DNA from: Bolinopsis microptera
Lineage: Eukaryota > Ctenophora > Tentaculata > Lobata > Bolinopsidae
Direction of reading: 5' to 3'
NCBI RefSeq assembly: GCF_026151205.1
Contig: NC_087084.1
Coordinates: 8,484,394-8,548,393 of the forward strand
DNA length: 64,000 bases
Within the stretch, counting starts at the first letter, position 1, and each line of letters starts with the position of its first letter. Made by a program: the position numbers and the translations under genes. The notes below the pieces were generated by a model. The model made no database searches. It saw nothing but the letters and a program-made list of their open reading frames with translations, and was not told the origin of the DNA. This document shows positions 1 through 11,011 of this stretch, piece after piece.

Positions 1-60
1 AAAATCAAATTTAGTTGTGATGAAGCCGCAACTTTCAGTTCATATCATTCACTAAAGCAG

Positions 61-121
61 GCCTTTTGGAACTGTTCCGTGTATGAAATTAGATCATCGT
101 GACCCTAACTTGCTAGGCAAG
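61..121 (+). CDS. possible upstream exon of the 1.1-2.7 kb gene
   Basis: An AAAGCAG acceptor precedes a 61-base open stretch ending LLGK at a GTAATA donor in phase 0. That is the phase needed by the exon at 1121. The in-frame stop at 53-55 lies before the acceptor. It is supported only by phase and splice signals. From 122 to 1120 I see no other exon. Confidence 0.3.
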
Positions 122-1120
122 GTAATAAGGCTATGTTCATTGTTTGAGATTGTAAAACCGCTGATATCCACTGAAACTTTAAGTTCAATTTCACGAATCT
201 AATTCTTCTTAGATTAATTATAGATGCTGGTAACGAGAAATCATACAAAAACCAATTCCATGGGTAGCTCTCTTCCACAGTTTGCACAGAGATAATTTCA
301 ACGCATATTCTGTATAATTGAGCTGGTGGAGGGGCTGCCAACATATCAATCATATCAAAGTGTACGGAAGCTCTTTAGGATTACTGATCGACTTTGATAA
401 TCGATAATCATTGTTACATACATATAATGTACACCGTGCGGTTACTAGTAAGGACGAGGGGTACACTATGCGATCCAAACATTGGGCCAAGCTGCTCGGT
501 AACAATTTAACAAATTATCCAACTATAATAGATTACTTTTGCTAGATGAGGGAGATAATGCACGTTTACTCGGACTGGTAACTGCAGTCAGTAGCGTTAT
601 ATTAATTAGTAATTACATTAATGGGCTAATGAGGGGCCTTATAATTAAAAATTATAATTTTAAATTTGGACACGAGGGAACACCCTGTGAAAACTGATAA
701 TTGTACGTAAGTCTTTAAGACTTATTATTATCATCATATCTTTGCTTGCTGCCCTCTTATAGTCCTCCTTACGTTCAGGCATTATTGCGTGCAGCACTCA
801 ACAGTCAATAGGTATCATGGTATCATGATAATGATTTGGACACATAGCCATCTCAACTTTCTCGCAACCCTTACATTATATTCTAGTACGCTATACCAAT
901 TATAGCTTTTTGGGGCACAGTTTTCTGCTTAGGGTCACATATCATGAACCTTTTACACTCGAGAAATTTTGACGTATCCACTTCCCTTCCTCTAGGATAA
1001 GAATGGCCAATACTTTTCCCCGGAATAAAACTCTGATGGTCTATCATATTCCTTTTACTATATTCATCTTCCTCAGTCTCATAACACGTCTTTTAAATTG
1101 TAACCCATCTTATTGCCCAG

Positions 1121-2705
1121 GTATCCGGCTGGTTCGCTGATCACGTGGGGGCCACCAGCCAATCAGCTCCTGAAACAACCTCCACTCCTCCCCCTCCAAA
1201 CTCCTTCACACCTCACCAAACCTCAACTACTATCCCCGACGAACATACACGGCCTCCTCGAACCTCATCTACAGTTCCAGATCCCCAAATACCCTCCTCT
1301 CCAGGAGGTAGCGGGGTGAGGGGGTCTAACATCGCCTCCTCCTCCTCTCGGGGTAAACAGCCAATGACGAGACCTCCTCGTCCTCCCAGTATGCCTGTTC
1401 CACCTGAAGCCTCCGCTATTCCTCCGCAATCGTTACAGATTCAGAACGAGCCAAGATCTTCTAAGTCTGCTATATCAGGTAAATAGGAAGATCTCTAGGG
1501 GGATGTTGGACCTTTATTATATCGTTGGAAGTTGAGACTTTAGAGGAAGTGATTTTGAAGTCTACGTTAAACGTTTTAAGCCAGAAAACTAGAAAACGCA
1601 AAACTGGTAAACCAATAAAGATTTGAGTCTATGATTTGAGTTTATGATTTGAGTTTATGATTTGAGTTTATGATTTGAACCTATGTATGTATTTATAATT
1701 GTGGCGACAGGGCCAACACCCATTTCGGTTAAAGAGGAAGAGATTGGTAACAGTCATTAAATTAAAACTCTAAATGTTTCAGAGCAAAATTTGTAGCGTT
1801 CCCGTTTAATACGACAAGGAAAAGGCTCTTATCAGGATAAGGAATTAGAAACGGAAACACTAAACTGTTTGCCTCAGAAACATTATATTATAACAATGCG
1901 ACTAATAAATTATTTTCCGATCAGAATATTACTCTAACTATTTCAGGCAGCAAAGAAACGGTCACCACACCCCGCCGACCCCACAACACACCCATTACAC
2001 CACACTCTAGAGCTGCTAGGAACAGAGCCCTGCTTACTGACCAAGATAAGGATATTATCAAAGGTTTGTGAGGGTTTCAGTGTTACGGGATTTTGTGGTT
2101 TTATCGTTTTTCTGGAGAATAAGCTAGTACTCATCTAAACATATCGCTACTCCATTGGATCAAATTAGCAGTTCAAATTGGACCTAATTCATTAATTGAT
2201 TGCTCAGGTTTAAAGGAGCACGGAGTACCATTGAACCAAACTAAAATATTTATAAAGAATGTTCCCACAACCCCAACCACTAGAGAAGATGTCAATACTC
2301 TACTGCTAAAGCATGTTGAACAGGTGATCATTTCGTGTTTCTACTTACTCCCCCTTAATCCTTGTTTACAATAGCTGACTTAAAATTGTCGGAGATTTGA
2401 ACATATGTAGAAACTTCTAATATTTGACGCGCAGATTTTACATTTCCTCTGGAATCCTATTGGTATCCAACCTATTGCCTCGAATTCGATTGATGAATGA
2501 ACGTCAATTCTGAACAAACCCCATTTAATTTTGATTACCCCATTAAAACACCATTTAATTTTGACAGGTGCACGAACTGGAGCATGTAGAGGAAATGATA
2601 ATCGCAATCACAGACACAAAAGGGAGCAAAGAATTTAGAGATCAGCTAGATGGGACAGTTCTGGGTGGGTCGACTGCACCACTGGTTATTGTGCTGATAG
2701 ACTAG
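1121..2705 (+). CDS. 3' end of unrecognised multi-exon gene, Pro/Ser-rich then folded C-terminus
   Basis: Four exons join in phase with GT-AG borders: 1121-1478, 1947-2063, 2208-2323 and 2568-2705 (stop TAG). They give 242 residues. The first about 120 are low-complexity and rich in Pro, Ser and Thr, so probably disordered. The last about 95 look folded, with the stretches KIFIKNVP, EEMIIAITDTKG and a hydrophobic end APLVIVLID. The phases (1, 1, 0) fit without a single frame break, which is the main evidence. The gene must begin upstream, because the first exon opens at an acceptor in phase 0 and has no start ATG. A possible preceding exon is 61-121, which ends in phase 0 at a GTAATA donor; this is weaker. 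I do not recognise the family. Function is unknown. Confidence 0.7.
1620..1685. repeat. 13-bp tandem repeat in an intron
   Basis: About five copies of a 13-bp unit (GATTTGAGTTTAT) lie in the intron between the first two clear exons of the upstream gene. The last copy has diverged. Confidence 0.8.
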
Positions 2706-3960
2706 TCGGACAGTGGAAATTGATACTGTAATTGGATAATTGATTGTGGAAATTGTTACTGTTATCATGATCATGTGATACTTAACCACGGCTGTTAAAG
2801 GTTTAATCTAAAATTTTTTCTTCATGGCAGTTTTTATGGTTTTTTCTTGCCGTTTTTTTATGAAAAAGAGAAAAGATATTCTAAGTTTTCTATTCGTGAA
2901 AGTTTGTTTACTTTTTTTTCGAGGATCTCTTCATTTGTTGTTGTATTTTTTATTTACAGAAGCGGTTGCATATATTTGATTTATATTTCATATGAGATCT
3001 CATTAAAGTTTGTGAACATCAATAAGTTATTTATATTACTAGAGTTTGAGATCACCGTTTCATTTGGTAAATGACTGTCCATCTAGCAGGTCATGGAAGG
3101 CGCGAACGCCTACTCTCAAAGTTGCGTGAAAATGATCTTAATTTCCGCGCGAAATTTTGACAGCCTAGTGCTGCGCGCGCTCGGCCTCCTGTATATAGTT
3201 TGTATACATGCCGCTACCTGACCACTGACACGCCGGCCTGGCTTGGCTGGAACTTGGACTAGCTAATAGTTTATAGTATCTATATAAATATTGATTAGAC
3301 TGTCGATCACAAGTTACCGCTCAGCTGAAGGATTTATTTGAGTAGTTTTATTCTGTGAAATTGACACTTTATGATAAGATGACAGACAGAAGCAAGATGT
3401 TAGATGACTGCACTGGTCACCCTACCCTGGATTAATCCATAATGCATAATCTGCATGATCGATAATATCATCCGACACTACTGGTCATAATTAAAAGAGA
3501 TACCTGAACATCAAATTAGGAGCTGCATTTGTAGTTTGAGATACAAATTATCTTGATCGACGATGTCAATACTCTACGACTCCACTCTCGGTGGCCGCGC
3601 CCAGTGATCTTTGACAATTTGAAGTTACGAACATCTAACAAATTTGATAAAGGAGCAAAACTCTGCATCCTAAATAACAAGACTCAGGGAAGCACTAATT
3701 TTCAGTTAAACACGTTTTTTTTGTTTGGTAGTGGTACCTAGTAGCAGTTGTGTCGGGCGTCGGCTCTCACTCACTAGCCAGTCCTTTTGGGCTTGTCAAA
3801 AAGCGTCGGAGAGTCGGTCACACACCTAAGTTAGTACACGGGACAAGGACTGTATCTATACGTCAGTATAACTAGAACTATAACATTGTTCCTGATTCTA
3901 GTTAAAGCAGCATTCATTATTAGTATGTTTCATCTCTGAACTACAGTACGGAAAAGATTT
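2706..3960. other. intergenic stretch, no gene seen
   Basis: This is AT-rich with several short open frames that lack splice support. A GC-rich patch near 3165-3185 and TATA-like strings near 3190-3290 could be a promoter, but no convincing reading frame follows. I see nothing further. Confidence 0.5.
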
Positions 3961-4309
3961 AAAGAGTATCAGACCGTCATGCTGTCATCAGTTTGCACGC
4001 TCCTCAGCTCTGTTGCCCCCTGTGACCATGGCGACAACTCCAGTGGCCAGGTTGCGACTTCCGCGTACGTCCGATACACGTTTTGCACGTGGGCGCTGCT
4101 TAACCTACCCCGGGAAAAGTTGCAAGGTATCAGTTTTCTAATGCAACTTTGACTTATGCTCGATTCTTCAAAGATTCTTAAATAATCTACTTATTCTTCA
4201 ACGACATCTTAGCTTCATAATGAATACGATAGAAGTTTTATAATTGTATGTGGCAGTGGACATGTGGGGCGTGGGCATTATATTTATGGTTCGCGCCACC
4301 CTGGAAATA

Positions 4310-4555
4310 ATTGCTCTATAGCATAGCATATATGGCTTATAACACCAAAGTGCTGAGACTTGCGACAGAACTCTTGAAGAGCAATGCAGAAATTGCGGCA
4401 CTTAAAACGACTGTGCGTGTGCCTGTGGAGGATTCGGTCAAAATTATCGATAGGACCCTCTACAGGTACAGCATCTTCGATGAAATTATCCACTCCATCC
4501 CTGGCAGCAAGATGAAGTGTAAATCCATCGGTTGATAGTTGCGTTATTGAAATGG
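4310..4555 (+). pseudogene. decayed copy (a) of the small membrane-protein family
   Basis: This stretch matches the middle of the intact family member at 27580-28086. It has the AKIL-like segment, then LLKSNAEIAALK, then the conserved block around IDRTLY. It is interrupted by small insertions after the coiled-coil part and stops early. The upstream block 4015-4140 matches 27385-27490, so the promoter-side sequence was duplicated as well. It is one of at least four broken or partial copies in the window. Confidence 0.7.
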
Positions 4556-4575
4556 TGGACGTATAGTAGTAGTAC

Positions 4576-4885
4576 GATGACAGGCCTATCTCAATCGTTC
4601 GACTTGTTGGCACTGTGGTTCGCTACACTGACAATAAGTTCGATACTATTTATCGGCTTGTACGCCAAAATACTGCGGCTCGGCAGAAACTTGGTAAAAA
4701 ACAACACTGAAATCGCGGAGTTAAATAAGACTGTAGAGGAGATTGTCAAAACTCAAAAGCATCGACAAGATGCTCTATTTTGGGTGAGATGGGCCAATCG
4801 TCCACTCCCTCCCTAGCGGCTAGATGGAGTCTTAATCCACCAGTGGATTCCTGTGTTATTAATATGGTGGACAACTGGATCATGG
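4576..4885 (+). pseudogene. decayed copy (b) of the small membrane-protein family, 5' half
   Basis: The reading frame opens at the same ATG as the intact paralogue (MTGLSQSFDLLALWF against MTALSQSFDLLALWF). It keeps the hydrophobic membrane segment and the charged coiled-coil start. A frameshift near 4750-4785 ruins it. Beyond that point the DNA still matches the paralogue in another frame up to the PPVDSCVINMVDNW region, and then it runs into 75-bp repeat sequence. It is a pseudogene by frameshift and truncation. Confidence 0.8.
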
Positions 4886-4990
4886 ACTCCCGGACTACTT
4901 CCGCAGTTAACTTGTCCTGCGATGCCTTTCACAACATCGATTGATGACGGTTGAAGCCTAGCTCCCGGACTACTTCCGCAGAATTATGCC
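4886..4990. repeat. one and a half units of the 75-bp minisatellite
   Basis: This is the same 75-bp unit that is tandemly repeated at 28231-28487. Here there is one near-complete copy plus a partial one (GCCTAGCTCCCGGACTAC appears at the end). Its position between family copies is the same as in the second cluster, so the two clusters share descent. Confidence 0.85.
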
Positions 4991-5034
4991 AATGATGCAG
5001 ATTGGAAGCTCTATCAGTATCTGTGGTAGTAGAC

Positions 5035-5557
5035 ATGTGGGCATTATGGTTCGCCACGTTGATCGTATGCTCAATAGCGTGCATATACCTTTACCGTTCA
5101 TTTACCCTTAGTTTTACTCCAAGGTGCTGAGGCTTGCGGCAAAACCTTTTGAAAAGCAATGCTGAAATTTCCGCACTTAAAACGACTGTAGAGGAGTCGG
5201 TCAAAAGTATCGATAGGACCCTATACAGCATATTAGAGGAGATGGGTCAATCATCTACCCCATCTCTAGCAGCAAGATGGAGCGTGAACCCGCCAGTCGA
5301 CAGCTGCATTATCAACATGGTCGATGACTGGACAAAGCCGGCTCTAACGGGCCGATCAAGGCCGACAATGAAGATAAACCGGACTAGTAAGGCATAAAAT
5401 GGGGACTGTACGGGAACTACGAACAGTATCCTGTAAAGACCTTTGAATTCCATGTTCAAGTGTCTGCAGGGTAAAAACCCAAAGACTTGGCCTTTGACAG
5501 AAATATATGAGGGTTCAATCGTATCGACTGAAAGTAGTTCGGTCTGCAATGTCTAAT
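5035..5557 (+). pseudogene. decayed copy (c) of the small membrane-protein family
   Basis: This is homologous over nearly the whole length of the intact paralogue: membrane segment, coiled coil (LKSNAEISALKTTVEESVKS), the block TPSLAARWSVNPPVDSCIIN, and a tail ending SSVCNV. At least two frame changes, near 5125-5140 and 5325-5450, break the frame. Copy (e) near 28.5 kb has the same PALTGRSRPTMK shift, so part of the damage predates the duplication of the cluster. Confidence 0.8.
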
Positions 5558-5681
5558 TATTATTGTATTTATGTCCCTGACGATTGATCACACATGAAAT
5601 TTAAAGTTGGACGATTACGTTGGTCGTTTACTTTGTACCGCTTTATGATTATGAATAGTAATTTTAGTAGAGCACTTTGTA
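5558..5681. other. downstream flank shared with the 28.8-29.0 kb cluster
   Basis: The sequence matches 28845-28968 closely (for example TGTCCCTGACGATTGATCAC). It runs up to the TA dinucleotide where the TIR element at 5682 was inserted. It contains no gene. Confidence 0.85.
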
Positions 5682-7982
5682 CAGCAGGGTGTCAGAATTA
5701 TTGGCGTGTTTGAAATTTTATGATGAAATCAATATTTTTCGACGGGTCATAACTTTACTTCTGAATATCGAAATTACAAAATTCAAAAACTAGTCTGTAG
5801 ACAATCGTCTAAAATTTTTCTTAATTTCAGAATTTTGTGTTGATGTACCTCAAAACCCATAATTTTACAGAAACTTAAAGAGCTAAGGAAAGTTATGCAA
5901 GTCTGGCTGGCCGACGACGCGTCATCTGTTGGAACACTGATACATCTCAAAACCTGGTGGGATATGATAGTGGCAGAGGGAATTAAATATGGATATCATG
6001 TCAACCCGAGCAAATCATGTTTGATAATAAAACATCCATCGAGCATGGAGAGGGCTATGGAAATATTTGGAGAAAGCGGGATCGAGATAAAAATAACTGG
6101 ACAGAGACATCTTGGAGCGGTTATTGGGTCAGAGGAATATAAACGACTTTACATCAATAATTTAGTTGAAGAATGGACCAAAATGATCAACAAATTATCA
6201 GATTTTGGTCAATCCCAGCCACAAGCAGCATATGCAGCATTCACTCATGGGGTTAGGCACAAAATGACATACTTCATGAGAACAATCGAAGGACTAGATC
6301 AATTCTTGCAACCTCTTGACATGCTTATCGATGAGAAATTTATACCGGCTTTATTTGGATGCCCTATTACACCATTAGAGAGAAGAACGGTTGCGCTACC
6401 CGTACGATGTGGGGGACTAGGCATACCAGTTTTATCAAAGTTGGCATCAGAGGAGTATAAAACATCCATGGAAGTGACTAAGTCCTTAGTAAAGGCCATG
6501 GCCGGAATTGAAACGGATATAGATCATGATTCCGAGTCGCTGAAAGAAATTCTAAAAGTGAGGGCAGAAAAGCATGAATTAGAATACACGTTAATCTGCA
6601 ATGAAAGCAGTGATAGATCTACACGTGCAATTAATCAGGCAAGAGAAAAAGGAAGCTCAAGTTGGTTGACTGTCCTATGGGTTCACATTGAACAAAGGGG
6701 AATTCAGGGATAGTCTACTTCTTCGATATAACAAAGACCTTCCACGATTACCTCAATCCTGTGTTTGTGGGGCCAAAATGGACATCAACCATGCTCTAAA
6801 CTGTCCAAGAGGAGGCTACATCATCATCCGCCACAACTCAGTTAGGGATTTCATAGCCAAACAACTATCAACTGTTTGCAAAGACGTAGAATGTGAGCCC
6901 CACCTACAGACTTTAGACGGGGAGACTTTCTCAACAAGTACCACACTAACAGGAGACAATGCCCACCCTGACGTCCGTGCAAGGGGATTCTATCGTCCAG
7001 GACAGAACTCCTATTTCGACATAAAGTTTCTCAATCCAAATTCTGAGTCTTATCTCTCATCATCAACAGAAAAAATATACGAGAGAGCTGAGACTCAGAA
7101 GCGGAGGTTATACAACGAGAGAATATTGAATGTCGAACATGGGAGTTTCTGTCCACTGGTGTACTCTGTCACGGGTGGCAGCGGGCCAGAAGCGAGAACA
7201 TTTTTTAGATTACTGTGTGAGAAAATAAGTTATAAAACTCAACAAAATTATTCAGATGTTGTCAATTTTTTAAGATGTAAATTATCATTTATTATCAGGA
7301 AGCTGGTTCTCCTGTGTATAAGAGGAACCATATCTTCTGTCAATTCAGTTGACAAAAGTTGTGAAAGCGACTTTGAGTTCGCATGCTTTGTATCAAAGCT
7401 TAGCTAATTATGAGTCCTATGGACTCAATTAATTGTTGATTCAAATCTGGTCGATATACATTGTTGTAAATTATATTGTTATATATTATTCTATTTGTTT
7501 TCCAAAAAAAAATAATTTAGGCCGTTATTTAAAAGATCGATTCCATACTTGGTTAGATTTACGAAGGAGGGATTTATGTGTAATTTTTTTCGGTGAATTT
7601 TTGTCTGAAATTATTCTTTAGACTAAAGTGCACAGCTCTTCAAGTTCATGCGATAGCGAAACATATAGAAAACTATAGATTTTATAAAACTAAAAGCTCT
7701 CTTTCTCCTCTAACTGACGCAATAAAATATAGTCAGGCGGACTCATCCCGGAATTCAGGGGAAGCAGCCGAAAGCTTAAAGTCAAATAATCCAAATTTGT
7801 CTCTTTCGTCGTGATTATCGACGAAATTTAACTTCTTTCGGACTTCGTTTTTAAACTGAACTGTAGTATGAAGGATTATCTCTCGAATGATCAAGACTCC
7901 ATAGGAAACTGACCCTCAGAAGTCAAGTAATGATCGTTTTACGCAAAATTGTCTACGCGCCAATAATTATGACACCCTGCTG
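5682..7982 (+). mobile_element. 2.3 kb element with TIRs and TA target duplication, carrying an RT fragment
   Basis: Both ends carry an inverted repeat starting CAGCAGGGTGTCA, about 25 bp with one mismatch. TA lies on both sides (5680-5681 and 7983-7984). The paralogous sequence at 28950-28990 runs straight through with a single TA, so it is the empty site and the borders are firm. The inside is a frameshifted reverse-transcriptase fragment (5895-7407) and about 575 bases of AT-rich sequence after it. TIRs with a TA duplication are typical of cut-and-paste transposons such as Tc1/mariner, yet no transposase is seen. Either a retroelement fragment sits nested in a non-autonomous transposon, or the RT belongs to the element. 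Confidence 0.88.
5895..7407 (+). pseudogene. R2-like reverse transcriptase/endonuclease fragment, frameshifted
   Basis: The fragment begins at the RT catalytic box (VWLADDAS, the xxDD motif) and lacks all earlier RT motifs. It continues through the thumb region (RHLGAVIGS). A frame change near 6670 moves the reading frame to the one that ends at 7407. That part has a zinc motif CxCx7HxxxC (CVCGAKMDINHALNC, 6760-6805). After it comes a PD...D-type segment (HPDVRARGF, then FDIKFLNP) of the sort found in restriction-like endonucleases of R2-group LINEs. The order RT, CCHC, PD-(D/E)xK is that of R2/NeSL-type elements. The C-terminus (LSFIIRKL) looks natural. It is 5'-truncated and inactive. An acceptor-like ATTTTACAG just upstream leaves a spliced 5' part conceivable. 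Confidence 0.8.
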
Positions 7983-7984
7983 TA

Positions 7985-8152
7985 TAAACACAAACACACT
8001 ACTAAAATATAATTGACCGACTTTTTAGTTGATCGTAATCATACATTTTAAAATGAAACAAAGAACTTGTAAAAACAATAGTTAAAATTTGTATGAATAT
8101 CATCGAATGCAATAGCATAGTATATTCAGCCATAAAATTATCCAGGAACCTG
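7985..8152. other. continuation of the duplicated cluster flank
   Basis: This matches 28969-29130 (AAAATATAATTGACCGACTT and following). It has no gene. It joins the TIR element to the next insertion. Confidence 0.8.
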
Positions 8153-8810
8153 TTTGTTTGTTTATAGAACCCGTCCCCAATCTCGTATCGGAAAATAATG
8201 ACTAAAGTTTAGTCACTAAACTCAGGTCTGAGTGTGAATACGGGTGGTACCTGCAAGTGTGTTCATTAAGCATTTAGAGTTCTGTAAAACTGCAGTTACA
8301 AATACAATTGTGCTAGGCCTAAAGTATTTTTAGTATATACGGTCGATATCAGGTCTAAATCCCTACATGCTTCCAAAATTTGTAATCTCCAACTTTTTTG
8401 CACAATTGCACTGGAATGTTTTGGAAAAAGGAAAATGATATAAAATCAACGATTTAATGTTAGGAAGGTAAATTTAATTCCCTGGTTTAAAGTCGGAAAA
8501 TCAAAGTATGTAGGGTCGATCATACCAAACCGATTATTGAGCGATGATAGTTAAATAGTTGGTTCCTGGGATACAAAGTCCTCCTGATTCCTCAGTCTTT
8601 GAGTGTGGTTGTTGCTCTTGTTCAGTTCTGTCCACATTTCCTCGTGTTATGTTCAAAGTTAGGGAGTGTCTTGTTGTCCTGGCACTGAGTTCTGTCCATA
8701 TGTTGTTATGATCAAAGTTTTGGGGTTCATGTTGTCCTCAAATTTTTTGTTATATAGTCAATAGTAGTCATGTTGAAAGTATTAAAACTCATCCAGGATC
8801 CAGGAACCTG
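8153..8810. mobile_element. 0.66 kb insertion flanked by an 11-bp direct repeat
   Basis: The sequence CCAGGAACCTG stands at 8142-8152 and again at 8800-8810. The paralogue near 29125 has only one related copy (CCAGGACCCAG) and none of the 650 bases between. The insertion has no open frame of note, no poly(A) and no clear inverted ends. The 11-bp direct repeat may be a target duplication. The class is unknown. Confidence 0.65.
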
Positions 8811-9283
8811 TATAATTATATAAAATGCCATTCTGCACAACACCTAGAAATATATGTAGTACCAGTAAGTGGCGGAGAAAATCTAGAGAAGGCGGCAAAT
8901 TCTGAACAAAGAAGAAGATGAACTTTGCTGCCTACTGGAATTTTGTCAACCATATTAACTTAGTAAGTCTTTACTAGCTACAATTTGTTACCGCGATCTT
9001 GCTCGAATTTATAGGATAATGGAAAATTTTCCACCGTTATAGTATTACGCTTCAACGTAAAACGTAAAACAATATAATAGAATTGCACAAACAACAAAGT
9101 CCTCTACCAATTTCATGAAAATGGTTAAAACTGCGCTGGCTCCCCGCTCCAGGCCTCCGAGATCCGAACTAATGCAGAGCTAAGACATAAGTTCTACTTC
9201 ATACTTAGTATTTAAAACATATGTGGATAATTCATCACATTGTACAGTGATTTCGTGGCAGACACTGTAAGTTCAGCGCTTAA
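8811..9283. other. flanking sequence shared with two other places
   Basis: The first part (8822-8925) matches 29132-29235 downstream of the second membrane-protein cluster. The part 9040-9230 matches 25575-25760, just after the GPCR tail repeat, including ACAACAAAGTCCTCTACCAA. No gene is seen. Confidence 0.7.
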
Positions 9284-9828
9284 ATGGTCGAAATTAACGG
9301 TAGTGAAACGGAAGTGTGCTCATGTGCCCACAGATACGGACATAGCTGCAGGATGAGGAGATGCAGTCACCCAAAAACGGGGGTACTCATGAAAACAGAA
9401 AGCAAAAAATCAGGAAGAAATGTGAAAAATGTGCAATATGATACTGGAGGAAGCATCAAAACTGATAACAAAGTTCAAGATTATATGCAAGATGTTATTG
9501 AACGAGGCAAAAACCCTAATAATCGAGATGAAGATGTGCAAGATGAAATTGAACAAGGCGAGAATACTGATATACAATTTCACGATGTTCAAGATGACAT
9601 CGAACAAGACGAGAAAACTGATACTCTGGTAAAATATGTTCAAGATGACATCGAACAAGACGAGAAAACTGATACTCTGGTAAAAGATGTTCAAGATGAC
9701 ATCGAAAAAGACGTGAAAACTGATACTCTGGTAAAAGATGTCTAAGATGACATCAAACAAAACGAGAGAACTGATAATCTGGTAAAAGATGTCCAAGACG
9801 TCCAAGATAATATCGAACAGGGAAACTG
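9284..9828 (+). pseudogene. broken relative of the GPCR cytoplasmic tail
   Basis: The open frame 9284-9745 codes for acidic repeats of the form VQDDIEQDEKTDTLVKD. It opens with a segment (SHPKTGVLMKTESKKS) that aligns with the start of the GPCR tail at 20890-20940 (GHPTTGIHVKTLTRKL). A TAA at 9743-9745 sits where the other repeat copies have CAA (Gln). After it the same frame continues with repeat units to a TGA at 9826-9828, so this is a nonsense mutation in a longer tail. No 7TM sequence lies upstream. It is probably a tail-only remnant of a duplicated receptor gene. Its repeats are more divergent than those of the intact tail. Confidence 0.65.
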
Positions 9829-11011
9829 ACTTAAGCATCAAAGTGTTTGCAACGATCATATTTATAAAATGCTTATTTAAAGATTTTTTAGCGTAAAACT
9901 TGTTTTCAGCTCTACTGCTGCTATTATTGTTTTCCAGTGAATTAGATCTTGCAAGGTGACTTAATTATAATGGGGGTAGAAACACAAAAAGGTTTAATCC
10001 TCCATCAATAGGAGGACCCTTCAAAATGGGCTGCTGGGTTTTTTCTAAAAGTAGGCTGGATTTTTCTATTTTTCTTTAAAAGTTTCAAAATATTTGGAAT
10101 GGCCACATTCGAGTAACTCCTCTTTAAAGTAAAGAGACACTGCTTAACTCAAACGGGGAACCCCTCAAATTAAGACACACCCAACTTACCACATTTCTGC
10201 TTCTTAATGTCAACTGGTTTTGCAACAATACAAATGTCCGTAATGTGGGTTCTGGACGATGTGTTTGATTCTATTTTAGCTTTTTAGGAGGATGGTTGCC
10301 ATGGTTGGTTCATTGATGAGTGTGTTGAGATGCAATAAAGCAATAAAAAAGAAAACCTCAATGACTTTCTACTGAGACGAGCAGCACGGTGCTATTTGAA
10401 TAACCAACAGTTCAGATATAACAGAATCGCTTGTAAAACCCTTGACAAATAATTGTTAACGGGATTAATAATCGATTATGCCATTACAAGTAGCCGTGTT
10501 AAGGCGCTGAGCTCAAGATTTCTTCGCTTTATCATTGGTTGGATAAGAGCACGGAGTCGGTTGCTGTGTTGTGATTGGTCAGAGCTCCAACACGTGGTTG
10601 ATTCTTACAATCAGAAGCTTTAATAATACTACTGCTTATTATTATTTATGTGCGAACTATAGCAAGGTAAAAAAGAATATAGTTCTATTTTGACCACCAA
10701 TATGAACCAAAATCTCAATATTCTTATTAAGATGCTAGAACAAATATTCTTTAACATCTTGAAATGCAAATACTTACAAAAACAATGGTATTCTATTGTC
10801 AGAAAATGAATTCAGGCAGTCCAACTTTCTCATTGGTTTGATAACGACAGTTAATATAATGTGATAGGTCGAGATTCAGTCACGCGGTCATGTTGACCTG
10901 TCACGTGATGTATCCTGGTTACAGCAAGATTGAAACTATTTCTAACCAGCTCTACTCAGTTCCTCATTTCTGTTTTTTTGTTAACGTGAGACGTGAGTAA
11001 GACGAGAGATA
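9829..11011 (+). promoter_or_regulatory. upstream region of the GPCR gene
   Basis: No gene is seen. The last 200 bases before the GPCR start hold an E-box (CACGTG near 10911) and an initiator-like CTCAGTT near 10955. A promoter here is inferred from position only. Confidence 0.3.

Noticed and set aside
3562-3577. A 16-bp exact match (GATGTCAATACTCTAC) to exon sequence at 2288-2303
   Set aside because: The match does not extend on either side and no splice or frame signal accompanies it. Chance is possible.
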